Source: Gemmatimonadaceae bacterium
GTDB taxonomy: Bacteria; Gemmatimonadota; Gemmatimonadetes; Gemmatimonadales; Gemmatimonadaceae
Assembly (NCBI GenBank): GCA_020851035.1
Contig: JADZDM010000001.1
Location: 151,160-215,159, forward strand
Direction: 5' to 3'
DNA: 64,000 nucleotides
Shown: in pieces, positions 43,742 to 54,405 of the stretch
How positions within the stretch are numbered: the stretch's first letter is position 1
Layout: every line of letters starts with the position of its first letter
The notes under the pieces: model-generated
Databases searched by the model: none
What the model was told of the DNA's origin: nothing
Seen by the model: the letters and a program-made list of their open reading frames with translations, nothing else
Program-made: the position numbers and the translations under genes

Positions 43742-46168
43742 TCAGTGGGGGTGCACCGGCGCACGGCGCCCGCCGCGCTCGCGGCGGGCGGGGACGGCGG
43801 CCTTCGGGACGGGCAGCGGCCCCGGCAGTGGCGTGGCAGGGACCACCACCGTCGGTGCCACACTCGGCGTGCGCAGCCCCAGCGAGAGCACCTCGTCCAT
43901 GCTGCCGACCGCGTGGAATGTGATCGCGTCACGCACCTCCTGCGGCACGTCGTCCAGGTCGCGCATGTTGGCCTTCGGCAGCAGCACGTGGCTCACACCG
44001 GCACGGTGTGCCCCCACCGCCTTCTCCTTCACGCCGCCGATCGGCAGCACACGGCCGCGCAGCGTGATCTCGCCGGTCATCGCCACGTCACCGCGCACCG
44101 GCACGCCCGTGAGCGCACTCACCACCGCCGTCGCGATCGCGATGCCGGCGCTGGGGCCGTCCTTCGGCGTCGCACCGGCGGGAATGTGGACGTGGATGTC
44201 CTTCGTCTTGTAGAAGTCCGGGGCGATGCCGAGCTGCACCGCGCGCTGCCGCGCATAGCTCATGGCCGCACTGGCCGACTCCTTCATCACGTCGCCCAGC
44301 GTGCCGGTGAGCTGCAGGCGGCCGCGCCCGTCCACCACGCTGACCTCGATCTCCAGCGTCTCGCCGCCCACGGTGGTGTACGCCAGGCCCGTCGCCACGC
44401 CGACCTTGTCGTCCAGCGACGTGTCATCGGGATCGAACTGCATCGCGCCGAGCAGCGCCTTGAGCTCCGCCGTGCGCACCACCAGCGGGGACGGCGCCTT
44501 GCGCGACACCGGCGCCTCGGCGCGCTGCCGCGCGAGCTTGCGCGCCACCCGGGCCAGCCGCCGCTCCAGGTCGCGCACGCCGGCCTCGCGGGTCCAGCCG
44601 CGGCAGATCGTGCGCAGCGCGTCGTCCTCCCACGTCACCGAGGCGGGGTCGATGCCCACCGCCAGGAGCGTGCGCGGCACGAGGTACTGCCGGGCGATCG
44701 CCAGCTTCTCCTGGTCCAGGTACCCCGTGAGCCGGATGATCTCCATGCGGTCACGCAGCGGCTCGGGAATGCCGCTCAACGAGTTCGCCGTGGTCACGAA
44801 CAGCACCTGGCTCAGGTCGTAATCGAGCTCGAGGTAGTGGTCGTTGAAGGCGGTGTTCTGCTCGGGATCCAGCACCTCCAGCAACGCCGCCGAGGGATCG
44901 CCGCGCCAGTCGGCACCGAGCTTGTCCACCTCGTCCAGCAGGATCACCGGGTTCACACTTTCCGCGCGACGCATGGCCTGGATGATCCGGCCCGGCATCG
45001 CGCCGATGTAGGTGCGACGATGGCCGCGGATCTCCGCCTCGTCGCGCACGCCGCCGAGCGACATGCGCACGAACTTGCGACCCAGCGCACCGGCGATCGA
45101 GCGCGCCAGCGACGTCTTGCCGACGCCCGGCGGGCCGACGAGGCAGAGGATCGGGCCGTCGAGCCGGCCGACCTGCTTCAGCACCGCGATGTAGTCCAGG
45201 ATGCGGTCCTTCACGTCCTCGAGCCCGTAGTGGTCCTCATCCAGCACCTGGCGTGCACGCGCCACGTCGAGCGTGTCCTCGGTGCGCGTGTGCCACGGCA
45301 GCGCCAGCACCCAGTCGAGGAAGGTGCGGCTCACGGTCGCTTCGGGGCTCAGCGGCGCCATCTTCCGGAGCTTGCGCACCTCGCGCCGGGCGCGTGTGAG
45401 CACGGCCTCGGGGAGCTGTGCGGCGACGAGCTGCTGCTCCAGCTCGTGCACCTCGTCACCGTCCTCGTTGCCGAGTTCGCGGTGGATGGCGCGGAGCTGC
45501 TCCTGCAGGTAGAACTCGCGCTGGTTCTGGAACAGCGCGCCGCGCACGTCGTCCTCGATCTTCCGCTCCAGGCGCAACAGCTCCACCTCGCCTGCGAGTG
45601 TCATCGCGAGCGCGTCGTAGAGCATGCCGAGCGTGGGGGCATCGAGCAGTCTTTGACGCACATCGAGCTTGACGCTCAGGTGCGCGGCCATGAGGCAGGC
45701 CTGCTGCTCGTGCGACTCGGCGCCGCCCACCAGGCGCACCACCTCGTCGGGCAGGCGCCGATGCAGCGCGACGTACTCCTCGAAGGTGGCGACGGCGCGG
45801 CGGGCCTGGCGCTCCTCGTCCTCGCTCATCGGCGCGGCATCGAGCGGGAAGGGCTGCACGTTGGCACGCAGGTGCGAGCCCGACATGGCGTAGCGCGTGA
45901 CGCGGGCCCGGGCGAGCGATTCCACCAGCACGCGGGTGGTGCCGTTCTGGAGCCGCGAGATCTGCAGGATGCGCGCGAGGACCCCGACGCGATACAGGTC
46001 GGTGCTGCCGGGCTCCTCGGTGTCGGCATGCTTCTGCGCGACGAGGAGCACCAGCGAGTCGTCGGCGGCAGCCGTGTCGAGGGCGGCGAGGCTGGCGGCG
46101 CGGCCGACCAGCAGGGGCATGACGACGTGGGGGAAGATGACGACGTCGCGCAGCGGCACCACGGGCAA
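43742..46168 (-). CDS. lon: ATP-dependent protease La (Lon)
   Basis: 808 residues as written from TTG. N-terminal LON substrate domain ([20 protein letters not shown]), AAA+ module with Walker [12 protein letters not shown] and Walker [11 protein letters not shown], and the Ser-Lys protease domain with GPSAGIAIA (catalytic Ser in GPSAG) and a Lys in [10 protein letters not shown]. It degrades damaged and regulatory proteins in the cytoplasm. Start is unusual: no ATG or GTG lies ahead of the domain. TTG 46168 would cut the conserved [10 protein letters not shown] start; a CTG at 46219 preceded by GGAAG keeps 17 more residues (TPERL segment) and starts just after the clpX stop. The C-terminus carries a Pro/Arg-rich tail. 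Confidence 0.95.
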   Translation of the reverse strand: MPVVPLRDVVIFPHVVMPLLVGRAASLAALDTAAADDSLVLLVAQKHADTEEPGSTDLYRVGVLARILQISRLQNGTTRVLVESLARARVTRYAMSGSHLRANVQPFPLDAAPMSEDEERQARRAVATFEEYVALHRRLPDEVVRLVGGAESHEQQACLMAAHLSVKLDVRQRLLDAPTLGMLYDALAMTLAGEVELLRLERKIEDDVRGALFQNQREFYLQEQLRAIHRELGNEDGDEVHELEQQLVAAQLPEAVLTRARREVRKLRKMAPLSPEATVSRTFLDWVLALPWHTRTEDTLDVARARQVLDEDHYGLEDVKDRILDYIAVLKQVGRLDGPILCLVGPPGVGKTSLARSIAGALGRKFVRMSLGGVRDEAEIRGHRRTYIGAMPGRIIQAMRRAESVNPVILLDEVDKLGADWRGDPSAALLEVLDPEQNTAFNDHYLELDYDLSQVLFVTTANSLSGIPEPLRDRMEIIRLTGYLDQEKLAIARQYLVPRTLLAVGIDPASVTWEDDALRTICRGWTREAGVRDLERRLARVARKLARQRAEAPVSRKAPSPLVVRTAELKALLGAMQFDPDDTSLDDKVGVATGLAYTTVGGETLEIEVSVVDGRGRLQLTGTLGDVMKESASAAMSYARQRAVQLGIAPDFYKTKDIHVHIPAGATPKDGPSAGIAIATAVVSALTGVPVRGDVAMTGEITLRGRVLPIGGVKEKAVGAHRAGVSHVLLPKANMRDLDDVPQEVRDAITFHAVGSMDEVLSLGLRTPSVAPTVVVPATPLPGPLPVPKAAVPARRERGGRRAPVHPH

Positions 46169-46221
46169 CCGCTCCGGCGTCTCGATCCGCTCCCCCTCGC
46201 GCCGGAAGACCGGGCTCAGGG

Positions 46222-47466
<1,245 letters not shown>

Positions 47467-47489
47467 TGCGGACCCGGCAGGAAATACGG

Positions 47490-47512
47490 CGAGCCCCCCT
47501 CGTGGGGGCTCG
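47490..47512 (-). promoter_or_regulatory. Hairpin in the clpX leader
   Basis: Perfect 9-bp stem CGAGCCCCC/GGGGGCTCG with a 5-base loop, 24 bp before the clpX ATG. No T tract follows on the minus strand, so it is more likely an mRNA structure modulating clpX translation or processing than a terminator. Confidence 0.5.
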
Positions 47513-47580
47513 ACCTCGCTTCGAAGCTACAGTGGGGGCAGGGGATCGCAATGCACGGCGACCCGGTGCCCGGCGTTGGA

Positions 47581-47610
47581 ACGGGGCCGCACCACCCGGC
47601 GCGGCCCCGT
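47581..47610 (-). terminator. Hairpin after clpP
   Basis: Perfect 10-bp stem ACGGGGCCGC (47581-47590) with its complement at 47601-47610 and a 10-base loop, 54 bp after the clpP stop. Without a T run it may be a partial terminator or attenuator setting the clpP:clpX ratio. Confidence 0.5.
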
Positions 47611-47663
47611 CCCCAGTCTCGGCGGCACACCCGTTTCCGGGAGGCTGCCGGTGCCGCGGTGTC

Positions 47664-48299
47664 TCAGCCGGCCGAGACGACCGCCGGCTTGCTCTCGGTG
47701 GCCAGCTCGCTGCGGCTGGTCACGATGTTGTCGATGATGCCGTAGTCCAGGGCTTCCTGGGCGCTCATGAAGCGGTCGCGATCGGTGTCGCGCTCGATCA
47801 CTTCCACCGGCTTGCCGGTGTGCTTGGCCATCAGCTCGTTCATCTTGCCCTTCAGGTACAGGATCTCGCGGGCCTGGATCTCGATGTCCGAGGCCGTTCC
47901 CCCGCCGCCGTTCTGGCTCGGCTGGTGGATCATGATCCGGCTGTGCGGCAGGGCGGAGCGCTTCCCCTTCCGGCCCGCGCTGAGCATGAACGCCCCCATG
48001 CTGGCCGCCATGCCCATGCAGATCGTGTTCACCGGCGCCGACATGAAGTTCATCGTGTCGTAGATCGCGAGGCCGGCCGAGATGCTGCCGCCCGGCGAGT
48101 TGATGTACAGCGAGATGTCCCGGTCGGCGTTGTCCGCCTGCAGGAACAGCAGCTGCGCGATGATGACGTTCGCCACGTCGTCGTTGATCGGCGTGCCGAG
48201 GAAGATGATCCGGTCCATCAGCAGGCGCGAGAAGACGTCGTACGACCGCTCGCCGCGGCTGGACCGTTCGATCACGTAGGGTGCGTAAATGCTGGCCAT
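47664..48299 (-). CDS. clpP: ATP-dependent Clp protease proteolytic subunit
   Basis: 211 residues. Catalytic triad: Ser in GMAASMGAF, His in [10 protein letters not shown], Asp in the later [10 protein letters not shown]. The N-terminal axial loop and DRIIFLG start are typical; YINSPGGSI is the conserved strand. It forms the 14-mer chamber that works with ClpX from the next gene. The ~12-residue C-terminal tail after the last helix is family-like. Co-oriented with tig, separated by 109 bp that contain three tandem repeats. Confidence 0.98.
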   Translation of the reverse strand: MASIYAPYVIERSSRGERSYDVFSRLLMDRIIFLGTPINDDVANVIIAQLLFLQADNADRDISLYINSPGGSISAGLAIYDTMNFMSAPVNTICMGMAASMGAFMLSAGRKGKRSALPHSRIMIHQPSQNGGGGTASDIEIQAREILYLKGKMNELMAKHTGKPVEVIERDTDRDRFMSAQEALDYGIIDNIVTSRSELATESKPAVVSAG

Positions 48300-48341
48300 G
48301 GTTCGGGCTTCCTGCTGAGGTTATGGCACCGGCGGGGACCG

Positions 48342-48415
48342 GTGAGAACGCCTTCGGCTCTGCGCTGTGAAAACGCCTTCGGCTCTGCGCGTGAGAGCGC
48401 CTTCGGCCTTACGCT
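48342..48415. repeat. Three tandem ~25-bp repeats between tig and clpP
   Basis: Three copies of GTGARAACGCCTTCGGCTCT-type units (48342-48366, 48367-48390, 48391-48415), the third diverged and running into the tig stop codon. Each contains GCCTTCGGC, a short hairpin on the minus strand (GCC-GAA-GGC). They may form stacked stem-loops in the tig-clpP mRNA or be slippage products. Confidence 0.8.
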
Positions 48416-49656
48416 ACCTGATTGACCGTGTTCCGGGCAATCAGCCAGCCGAACACCTTGTCGTCGGTGACCGTCCGCTCCAGCTCCTTGATGCGGCCGG
48501 CCTTCTCGAGCTCGACGTACAGCTGACCAGTCTCGACACCTCGCGCCGCGGCCAGTTCCGCGACCTTGTCGTCCACGTCCGAGGTCGAGGCCACCAGGCC
48601 CTCCTTCTCCGCGATCGTGTCGATCACGACGTCGCGGCGCACCTGCCGCTCGGCCATGGGGCGGAACTCCCCGGCGAAGCGCTCCTGCATCCCCTCGGGC
48701 ACCTGGTACATCTGCATGTAGGCGCCCATCACCTGCTGGACCCAGGCATTCGGGATCTCGAACGGGTTGGCGGCGATGACCTGGTCCAGGAGCTGCTCTC
48801 GCACGGACGAGTCCGCCTCGCGCTTCACGTGCTCGCCCATGTCCTTGCGCACGGCCTCGGTGAGCGCCGCCACCGAGTCGAAATCGCCGAGTTCGCCAGC
48901 GAAGGCGTCGTCCAGCGCCGGCAGCGCCTTCCGCTTCACTTCCAGCAGGGTCACGCGCGTCAGCTTGGACTTGCCACGCTGGGCCTCGTCCGGGAAGTCA
49001 TCCGGCCAGCGCACAGGGCGCTCGACCGTCTCACCCGGCGTGGCCTCCATGATGAGCTCCTCGATGCCCGGGATCGCCTGGCCCTTGCCGAGCTCGAGCG
49101 GATACTCGCGCTGCTCCGGCATCTCGCCCCCATCTTCCTGGGACGCGATCTTCACCTTGACCTGGTCGCCGGGCTGCGGCTTGTCCTCCACCGGAGCCAG
49201 GGCCGCCCGCTGCTCCCGGAGCGTCTCGAGCTGCTCCTGCACCATCTCGTCCGTCACCACGTCCGACGGCCGGGCCACGGTGAAGCCCGAGGTGGTCTCG
49301 ATGACGATGGCGGGGCGGACCTCGAGGTGGATGTCGAAGGTCACCGGCTGGCCGTCCTCGAACTTCAGGTCGTGGACGTGCGGCTGGGCGATGGGCTCGA
49401 GCTTCTCCTGCTCGAGCGCCTGCTGCCACGCCTCCTGGACCAGGCTCTCGAGGGCCTCCGACCGGATCTGCTCGGCATACGCCTTCCGGATCAGGTGGAT
49501 GGGGGCCTTGCCCGGCCGGAAGCCCGGCATGCGGGCCGCGGAGGCATAGCGCTTCACGGCCTTGTCCTCGGCGGCCTTGACGGTCTCGGGAGAGACGGTC
49601 ACGCCGAGCAGGCGCTCGACGCCCTCGGCCTTCTTGACGGCAATTTCAAACGACAT
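48409..49656 (-). CDS. tig: Trigger factor
   Basis: 415 residues. The N-terminal ribosome-binding domain has the signature GFRPGKAP (about 45-52); the FKBP-type PPIase domain lies near 150-235 and the C-terminal chaperone arms follow to the end. It binds at the ribosomal exit tunnel and assists early folding. First gene of the tig-clpP-clpX-lon-engB proteostasis operon. The last codons run into a tandem repeat, so the final residues may be recently altered. A GC hairpin with a T-rich tail stands before the start. Confidence 0.97.
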   Translation of the reverse strand: MSFEIAVKKAEGVERLLGVTVSPETVKAAEDKAVKRYASAARMPGFRPGKAPIHLIRKAYAEQIRSEALESLVQEAWQQALEQEKLEPIAQPHVHDLKFEDGQPVTFDIHLEVRPAIVIETTSGFTVARPSDVVTDEMVQEQLETLREQRAALAPVEDKPQPGDQVKVKIASQEDGGEMPEQREYPLELGKGQAIPGIEELIMEATPGETVERPVRWPDDFPDEAQRGKSKLTRVTLLEVKRKALPALDDAFAGELGDFDSVAALTEAVRKDMGEHVKREADSSVREQLLDQVIAANPFEIPNAWVQQVMGAYMQMYQVPEGMQERFAGEFRPMAERQVRRDVVIDTIAEKEGLVASTSDVDDKVAELAAARGVETGQLYVELEKAGRIKELERTVTDDKVFGWLIARNTVNQVA

Positions 49657-49686
49657 CGTCGGGTCGATTCGGGGAAGAACGAAAAG

Positions 49687-49710
49687 CGCCGCCGGTCGGA
49701 CACGGCGGCG
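49687..49710 (-). terminator. Terminator-like hairpin upstream of tig
   Basis: On the minus strand CGCCGCCG and CGGCGGCG form a perfect 8-bp stem with an 8-base loop, followed by CTTTTCGTTCTTC, the closest to an intrinsic terminator in this window. It lies 30 bp before the tig ATG, so it may insulate the operon from upstream transcription or act as an attenuator. Confidence 0.55.
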
Positions 49711-49809
49711 GATTCCCGCAAGCTAACGGGGGGCAGGGCCCGGGCGGAGGGGCACCAGCCCGTCCAAACGGCGGGCCTTCCCGGGGGGATGGCGCCTGCC
49801 CTGTGCCGG

Positions 49810-50196
49810 CGTCGTCAACAGTGTTCACGCGGAGGGCGCGGAAGCACGGAACGTCCGGTGCGCCGGGCGGGCCCGTACTGCTCGCGGACCATCGTCAACA
49901 GGGTTCACGCGGAAAACGCGGAAAACGCGGAAAACGCGGAAAAGCTAGGCCCGACTCCCCGGCGTCGGTGACCGTGAAAGCTGGAATTTCTTGGGAACTG
50001 CGCGCCCGCGCACGCAGTTCCTACAAACGACTGACGGCCAAGCGTCGCACGGCTCGGCGATCCGGGCAGGGATTTTCCGCGTTTTCCGCGTTTCCGCGTG
50101 AACCCTGTTGACGATCTCCCCCCGGGCGCAGGAGCCCGAGCGGCGCGACGCTCTTTCCGTGCTTCCGTGCCTTCCGCGTGAACACTGTTGACGATG
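49810..50196. repeat. Outer palindromic element with a second element nested inside
   Basis: Left arm 49810-49853 begins GTCGTCAACAGTGTTCACGC followed by degenerate GCGGAAGCACGGA units; right arm about 50150-50196 is its reverse complement ending GTGAACACTGTTGACGATG. The arms share the terminal T of CAGTGTT, distinguishing them from the inner element (CAGGGTT). The remaining interior is almost wholly the second element at 49891-50115. This ~590-bp gap between tig and the DUF983 gene holds no gene. Confidence 0.85.
49891..50115. repeat. Inner palindromic element of the GCGGAAAAC subfamily
   Basis: Left arm ATCGTCAACAGGGTTCACGC plus four GCGGAAAA(C) units (49891-49944); right arm 50066-50115 is the complement. 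The centre carries GGAACTGCG (49994-50002)/CGCAGTTCC (50013-50021), the same central palindrome as in the element at 24.8 kb. Nesting within the outer element suggests insertion of one copy into another. Confidence 0.88.
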
Positions 50197-50245
50197 CCAG
50201 CACGGGATCGGCTGTGAGCGCCACGCGACAGGCCTAGATTGCGGC

Positions 50246-50755
50246 ATGACGCAACCCGAGGAACTCCACGACGCGGATCGGCAGCCCGGCGCCCGGCCGC
50301 GGCCGGACCCGGTGAAGCTGGATGCCCGTGGCACACGCACCACCGAGTCGGCGCTCGACGTCCCGGCCTGGGGGCAGCTCTTCCGCCTGATGGGCCGGGC
50401 CATACGACTCCGCTGCCCGCACTGCGGCGAGGGGCCGGTGCTCCGCGGCTACGCCACCGTGAACGACCGGTGCCGCCACTGCGGCTTCCGCTTCACCCGC
50501 AGCACCGACTCGTACTTCTCCGGGGCGATGCTCACCAACCTCGCCGTGGCCGAGGGGCTCTTCGCGCTCGTGTTCGCCACCACGATCATCTCGTCGTGGC
50601 CGGATGTGCCGTGGGACACCCTCACCTGGGCCATGCCGCTCGGCATCGCGCTGGCGCCAGCGCTGCTGCTGCCGTTCGCGAAGGTGTTCTGGCTCACCTT
50701 CGACGTGGCCTTCCGCCCCGTCACCCCCGACGAGATCGAGACGCCGCGGGGCTGA
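50246..50755 (+). CDS. DUF983 membrane protein
   Basis: 169 residues. A zinc-ribbon-like four-Cys motif (RCPHCGEGPVLRGY, then RCRHCGFRFTR) is followed by DSYFSGAMLTNLAV and two membrane helices (about 92-112 and 125-150). This is the DUF983 layout; relatives sit near cytochrome oxidase genes but have no proven function. The first ~45 residues are a hydrophilic extension. The stop overlaps the start of the CitMHS transporter (TGATG), so the two are coupled here. Confidence 0.9.
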   Translation: MTQPEELHDADRQPGARPRPDPVKLDARGTRTTESALDVPAWGQLFRLMGRAIRLRCPHCGEGPVLRGYATVNDRCRHCGFRFTRSTDSYFSGAMLTNLAVAEGLFALVFATTIISSWPDVPWDTLTWAMPLGIALAPALLLPFAKVFWLTFDVAFRPVTPDEIETPRG

Positions 50756-52083
50756 TGCTCACGCTCCTCGCGTTCGGCATGGTCATCACCTTCATGGTGC
50801 TGATCATGTCGCGACGGATGGCACCGCTCACGGCACTGATCCTGGTGCCGGTCGCCTTCGCCCTGCTGGGCGGCTTCCGGCAGGACCTGGGGGCCATGAT
50901 GCTCGCCGGCGTGGTGAAGCTGGCGCCGACGGGGATCATGCTCACCTTCGCGATCCTCTACTTCGCGATCATGATCGACGCCGGCCTGTTCGAGCCGGTG
51001 GTGAACGGGCTGCTGCGCGTGGTGGGCGGTGACCCGGTGCGGGTGGTGGTGGGCACGGCGGTGCTGGCGCTGGTGGTCTCGCTGGACGGCGACGGCTCGA
51101 CGACCTACATGATCACCACCGCGGCGATGCTGCCTGTCTACCGCAGGCTCGGCATCCGCCCACTGGTGCTGGCCTGCGTGACGATGCTCGCCGGCGGCGT
51201 GATGAACATCCTGCCGTGGGGCGGCCCCACCGCGCGGGCGGCGAGTGCCCTGTCGGTGGACGCCCGCGCGCTGTTCGTACCGATGATCCCCGCGATGCTG
51301 GCGGCGGCGTGCTTCGTGCTCTACGCCGCGTGGCGCATGGGCGTGGCGGAGTCGGCGCGCATCGCCGACGCCGGCGTGGTGCGCTTCGACGACGAGACGG
51401 CGCTGGACGACAACATCACCCCCGCCCTCACGCGCCGGCCGGCGCTGCTGCCCGTGAACGCCGCCCTCACCGCCGTGCTGATGGTCGCCCTGGTGCTCGG
51501 CGTGATGCCGCTGCCGGTCCTGTTCATGCTCGGATTCGCGATTGCCATCACCATCAACTACCCCAGCGTCGCGGAGCAGAAGCACCTGCTGGCGACGCAC
51601 GCCGCCAACGTGATGGCGGTGGCCTCGCTGATCTTCGCCGCCGGCATCTTCACCGGCATCCTCAGCGGCACGAAGATGGTCGACGCGATGGCGACCAGCG
51701 TGGTCGCGATGGTGCCGCAGTCGCTCGGCCCCTACCTGGCGACGGTGACGGGCGTGCTCAGCATCCCGTTCACCTTCTTCATCTCGAACGACGCCTTCTA
51801 CTTCGGCATCCTGCCGATCCTCGCCAAGGCGGGCCAGGCGTACGGCATCAGCGCGGCCGAGATGGGCCGCGCCTCGCTGATCGGCCAGCCTGTGCACCTG
51901 CTCAGTCCACTGGTGCCGTCCACCTACCTGCTGGTGGGCCTGGCGGGTGTGGACTTCGACGCGCACCAGCGCTTCACCATCAAGTGGGCGCTGCTGGCGG
52001 CCCTCGTGCTGCTCGGCGCCGGCCTGCTCACGACGGTCATTCCCGTCGTCGGGCACCTGGCTTCTACGGTTCCTCCAACCTGA
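50755..52083 (+). CDS. CitMHS-family citrate/metal transporter
   Basis: 442 residues with about 11-12 membrane helices. The opening MLTLLAFGMVITFMVLIMSR and the stretch VSLDGDGSTTYMITT are characteristic of the CitMHS family, as is the later LSGTKMVDAMA. Members import citrate complexed with Mg2+ or Ca2+ together with protons. It overlaps DUF983 by one base. A palindromic repeat element starts 18 bp after its stop. Substrate is inferred from family. Confidence 0.92.
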   Translation: MLTLLAFGMVITFMVLIMSRRMAPLTALILVPVAFALLGGFRQDLGAMMLAGVVKLAPTGIMLTFAILYFAIMIDAGLFEPVVNGLLRVVGGDPVRVVVGTAVLALVVSLDGDGSTTYMITTAAMLPVYRRLGIRPLVLACVTMLAGGVMNILPWGGPTARAASALSVDARALFVPMIPAMLAAACFVLYAAWRMGVAESARIADAGVVRFDDETALDDNITPALTRRPALLPVNAALTAVLMVALVLGVMPLPVLFMLGFAIAITINYPSVAEQKHLLATHAANVMAVASLIFAAGIFTGILSGTKMVDAMATSVVAMVPQSLGPYLATVTGVLSIPFTFFISNDAFYFGILPILAKAGQAYGISAAEMGRASLIGQPVHLLSPLVPSTYLLVGLAGVDFDAHQRFTIKWALLAALVLLGAGLLTTVIPVVGHLASTVPPT

Positions 52084-52100
52084 CGATGCTCATGGCAACG

Positions 52101-52454
52101 TTGAATAGCTTCGACGCAAGGGCGCAAGACAGCAACGGGACGGACTGTGCGCGAGGCGGTGTTCCGTTCGCGGGCGTCACGTCGTTGAACAGCTTTGACG
52201 CAAAGGCGCAAAGGGGGAACAGCAAGAACTGCGCGGCGGCAGGTGCGGGCGGCGTCGTTCGCTCGCACGAGGGCGTGAAGGAATTGATGGGAACTGCGGT
52301 GCGGTGGTGGCTTCGTACCGCGCGGCGAAGCATCTCACCCCACCGCCGTTCCCCAAGAAATCCACGCCACGCGTGCGAACGAGCGTTGCCATCCGCGCAG
52401 AGCTCCTTTGCGTCCTTGCGCTGTTCTTTGCGCCTTTGCGTTAGAGCTGTTCAA
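52101..52454. repeat. Palindromic element of the ACGCAAAG subfamily
   Basis: Two direct left-type arms: TTGAATAGCTTCGACGCAAG at 52101 and TTGAACAGCTTTGACGCAAA at 52185, the second with two 9-bp-spaced GCAAAG units. The right arm at about 52403-52454 ends TTTGCGTTAGAGCTGTTCAA, the reverse complement of the second left arm. The interior contains a GGGAACTGCGG segment near 52290, related to the core of the other subfamily. It fills the gap between the CitMHS and CocE genes and touches the CocE signal-peptide codons. Confidence 0.85.
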
Positions 52455-54305
52455 GATCTCCGCATCGCAGCGACCGTCGCGGCCGCGCTCGTGATGGCGG
52501 CCGGGCCGCTGCAAGCCCAGTACGAAGTCGTCAAGGACGGACACGACGTGATGGTCACGATGCGCGACGGCAAGCGGATGGCGACGGACATCTGGCGGCC
52601 GGCGCGGAACGGCGTGGCCGTCGACGGGCGATTCCCGGTGCTGCTGAACCGCACGCCCTACGACAAGGGCAGCCTCGCCGCACAGGCCGAGACCTTCGCG
52701 CGTCACGGGTATGTGGTGGCCGTGCAGGACCTGCGCGGCCGCTATGCCAGCGAGGGGACGTTCCTGAAGGTGCAGCCCGCCGATGCCACCGATGGCTACG
52801 ACACCATCGAGTGGCTGGCACGGCAGCCGTGGTCGAACGGCAAGGTGGGCATGTGGGGACAGTCGTTCGCCGCGCATGCGCAGGCGGGTGCCGCACAGCT
52901 GCATCCACCGTCGCTGGCGACACTGGTGCTCAACATGGGCGGCATGTCGAACGCGTGGGACCACGGCGTGCGCTACCGCGGCACGTACGAGATGGGGCGC
53001 CAGCTCACCTGGGCCTGGAGCCAGCTGCTGGCCGATGCCCCGAATGAGGCCGTGCGCACGCTGCTGACGCGGGAGAAGGTGGAAGACTGGTACGCGGTGC
53101 AGCCGATGCGGCGCGGACTGAATCCGCTGTCGGGTGCGCCGGAGTACGAGGCCTGGTACCTCGACTTCTTCGAGCACGCGGACTACGACGCGTTCTGGAA
53201 GGACCCGATGGTGAACTGGGAGGAGCACTACGGGCAGACGTCGGACATCCCGATGCTCCACATCGGCGGCTGGTACGACATCTTCCTCGCCGGCACCTTC
53301 CGCAACTTCCTGGGCCTGGGTGCGATCAAGCGCACGCCGCAGCGCATCGTGGTGGGGCCGTGGACCCACAGCGGCAACACGAAGCCCCATGCGGGCGACG
53401 TGTCGTTCGGAGCCGAGGCGGCGATCACCGACTTCTACGGCGCATTCCACCTGCGCTGGTTCGACCATTTCCTGAAGGGCGCGCCGACCGGCGTGGAGCG
53501 CGATGCCCCGGTGCGACTCTTCGTGATGGGCACCGGCGACGGGCACAAGGACGCGGACGGACGCCTGTTCGCGGGCGGCTACTGGCGCGACGCGGCGTCC
53601 TGGCCGCTGCCGGGCACGCGCCTGGTGCCGTACTACTTCCACGCCGACGGCTCTCTCACCCCGCGCCGGCCGGTGGAGCGCGTGTCGTCCACGACCTACA
53701 CCTACGACCCCGCGCACCCGGTGCCGACCATCGGCGGCGGGGCCTCGGCGCGGCTGAAGGACGGTGCCTTCGACCAGCGCGAGGGACCACGCTTCCCGCC
53801 ATCCGCTGCGCCCTACCTGCCGCTCGCCTCGCGGCGCGACGTGGTCGTGTTCCAGACCGAGCCCCTGGCCGAGGACGTGACCGTGATCGGGCCGGTCACG
53901 GTCGTGCTGCACGCCGCATCGAACCGTCGGGACACCGACTTCACGGCGAAGCTGGTCGATGTCCATCCGCCGAGCACCGACTGGCCCGGCGGGTTCGACC
54001 GGAACCTCACCGATGCGATCGTGCGTGGCCGCTACCGCGCCACGCGCGACCACGCGGTGCTGCTGGTGCCGGGCCGCGTCTACCCGTTCACGATCGAGCC
54101 GTTCCCGACCGCGAACGTCTTCCGCAAGGGGCACCGGATCCGCATCGACATCTCGAGCAGCAACTTCCCGCGCTTCGATGCCAACCCGAACACCGGCGAG
54201 CCGCTGGGCCGCAACCGGCGCACGGTGACGGCGGACAACACCATCCACCACAGCGCCCTGTACCCGTCGCACATCATCCTTCCGCTCGCGCCGGGACGTC
54301 CGTAG
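52428..54305 (+). CDS. Secreted CocE/NonD (S15) hydrolase with start inside a repeat
   Basis: 625 residues as written from TTG 52428. The S15/CocE fold shows RTPYDKGS, VAVQDLRGRYASEG, the nucleophile motif GMWGQSFAAHAQ (Ser146; most have GxSYxG), HIGGWYDIFLAG and WTHSG near the catalytic His, then the C-terminal jelly roll (FPRFDANPNTGEP). It hydrolyses acyl esters or X-Pro peptides in the periplasm. Residues RIAATVAAALVMAAGPLQAQ form a clear signal-peptide core, yet no ATG or GTG precedes it; the codons ahead belong to the repeat arm. ATG 52494 is the only ATG, and it would delete most of the signal. The stop TAG is the first three bases of the next repeat element. Confidence 0.9.
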   Translation: MRLCVRAVQDLRIAATVAAALVMAAGPLQAQYEVVKDGHDVMVTMRDGKRMATDIWRPARNGVAVDGRFPVLLNRTPYDKGSLAAQAETFARHGYVVAVQDLRGRYASEGTFLKVQPADATDGYDTIEWLARQPWSNGKVGMWGQSFAAHAQAGAAQLHPPSLATLVLNMGGMSNAWDHGVRYRGTYEMGRQLTWAWSQLLADAPNEAVRTLLTREKVEDWYAVQPMRRGLNPLSGAPEYEAWYLDFFEHADYDAFWKDPMVNWEEHYGQTSDIPMLHIGGWYDIFLAGTFRNFLGLGAIKRTPQRIVVGPWTHSGNTKPHAGDVSFGAEAAITDFYGAFHLRWFDHFLKGAPTGVERDAPVRLFVMGTGDGHKDADGRLFAGGYWRDAASWPLPGTRLVPYYFHADGSLTPRRPVERVSSTTYTYDPAHPVPTIGGGASARLKDGAFDQREGPRFPPSAAPYLPLASRRDVVVFQTEPLAEDVTVIGPVTVVLHAASNRRDTDFTAKLVDVHPPSTDWPGGFDRNLTDAIVRGRYRATRDHAVLLVPGRVYPFTIEPFPTANVFRKGHRIRIDISSSNFPRFDANPNTGEPLGRNRRTVTADNTIHHSALYPSHIILPLAPGRP

Positions 54306-54405
54306 GAACTGCGTGACGCAAAGGCGCAAAGCGGCCTTCTCATCCTTCCGCTCGCGCCGGGACGTCCGTAGGAACTGCCTAACGCAAAGACGCAAAGCGG
54401 CCTTC
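54274..54405. repeat. 66-bp tandem duplication covering the CocE gene end and repeat start
   Basis: Two adjacent 66-bp copies (54274-54339 and 54340-54405) differing at about four bases. Each contains the last ten CocE codons with the TAG and the repeat's GTAGGAACTGC followed by two GCAAAG units and CGGCCTTC. Only the first copy is translated as the protein end. Confidence 0.88.

Noticed and set aside
49810..50196. CRISPR array
   Set aside because: Units are 8-9 bp and directly adjacent, with no regular unique spacers and no cas genes in the window.
51216..54305. A fused CitMHS-region/CocE frame of over 1000 codons
   Set aside because: The first part is out of frame inside the transporter gene and the middle is repeat DNA; the real hydrolase begins near 52.4 kb.
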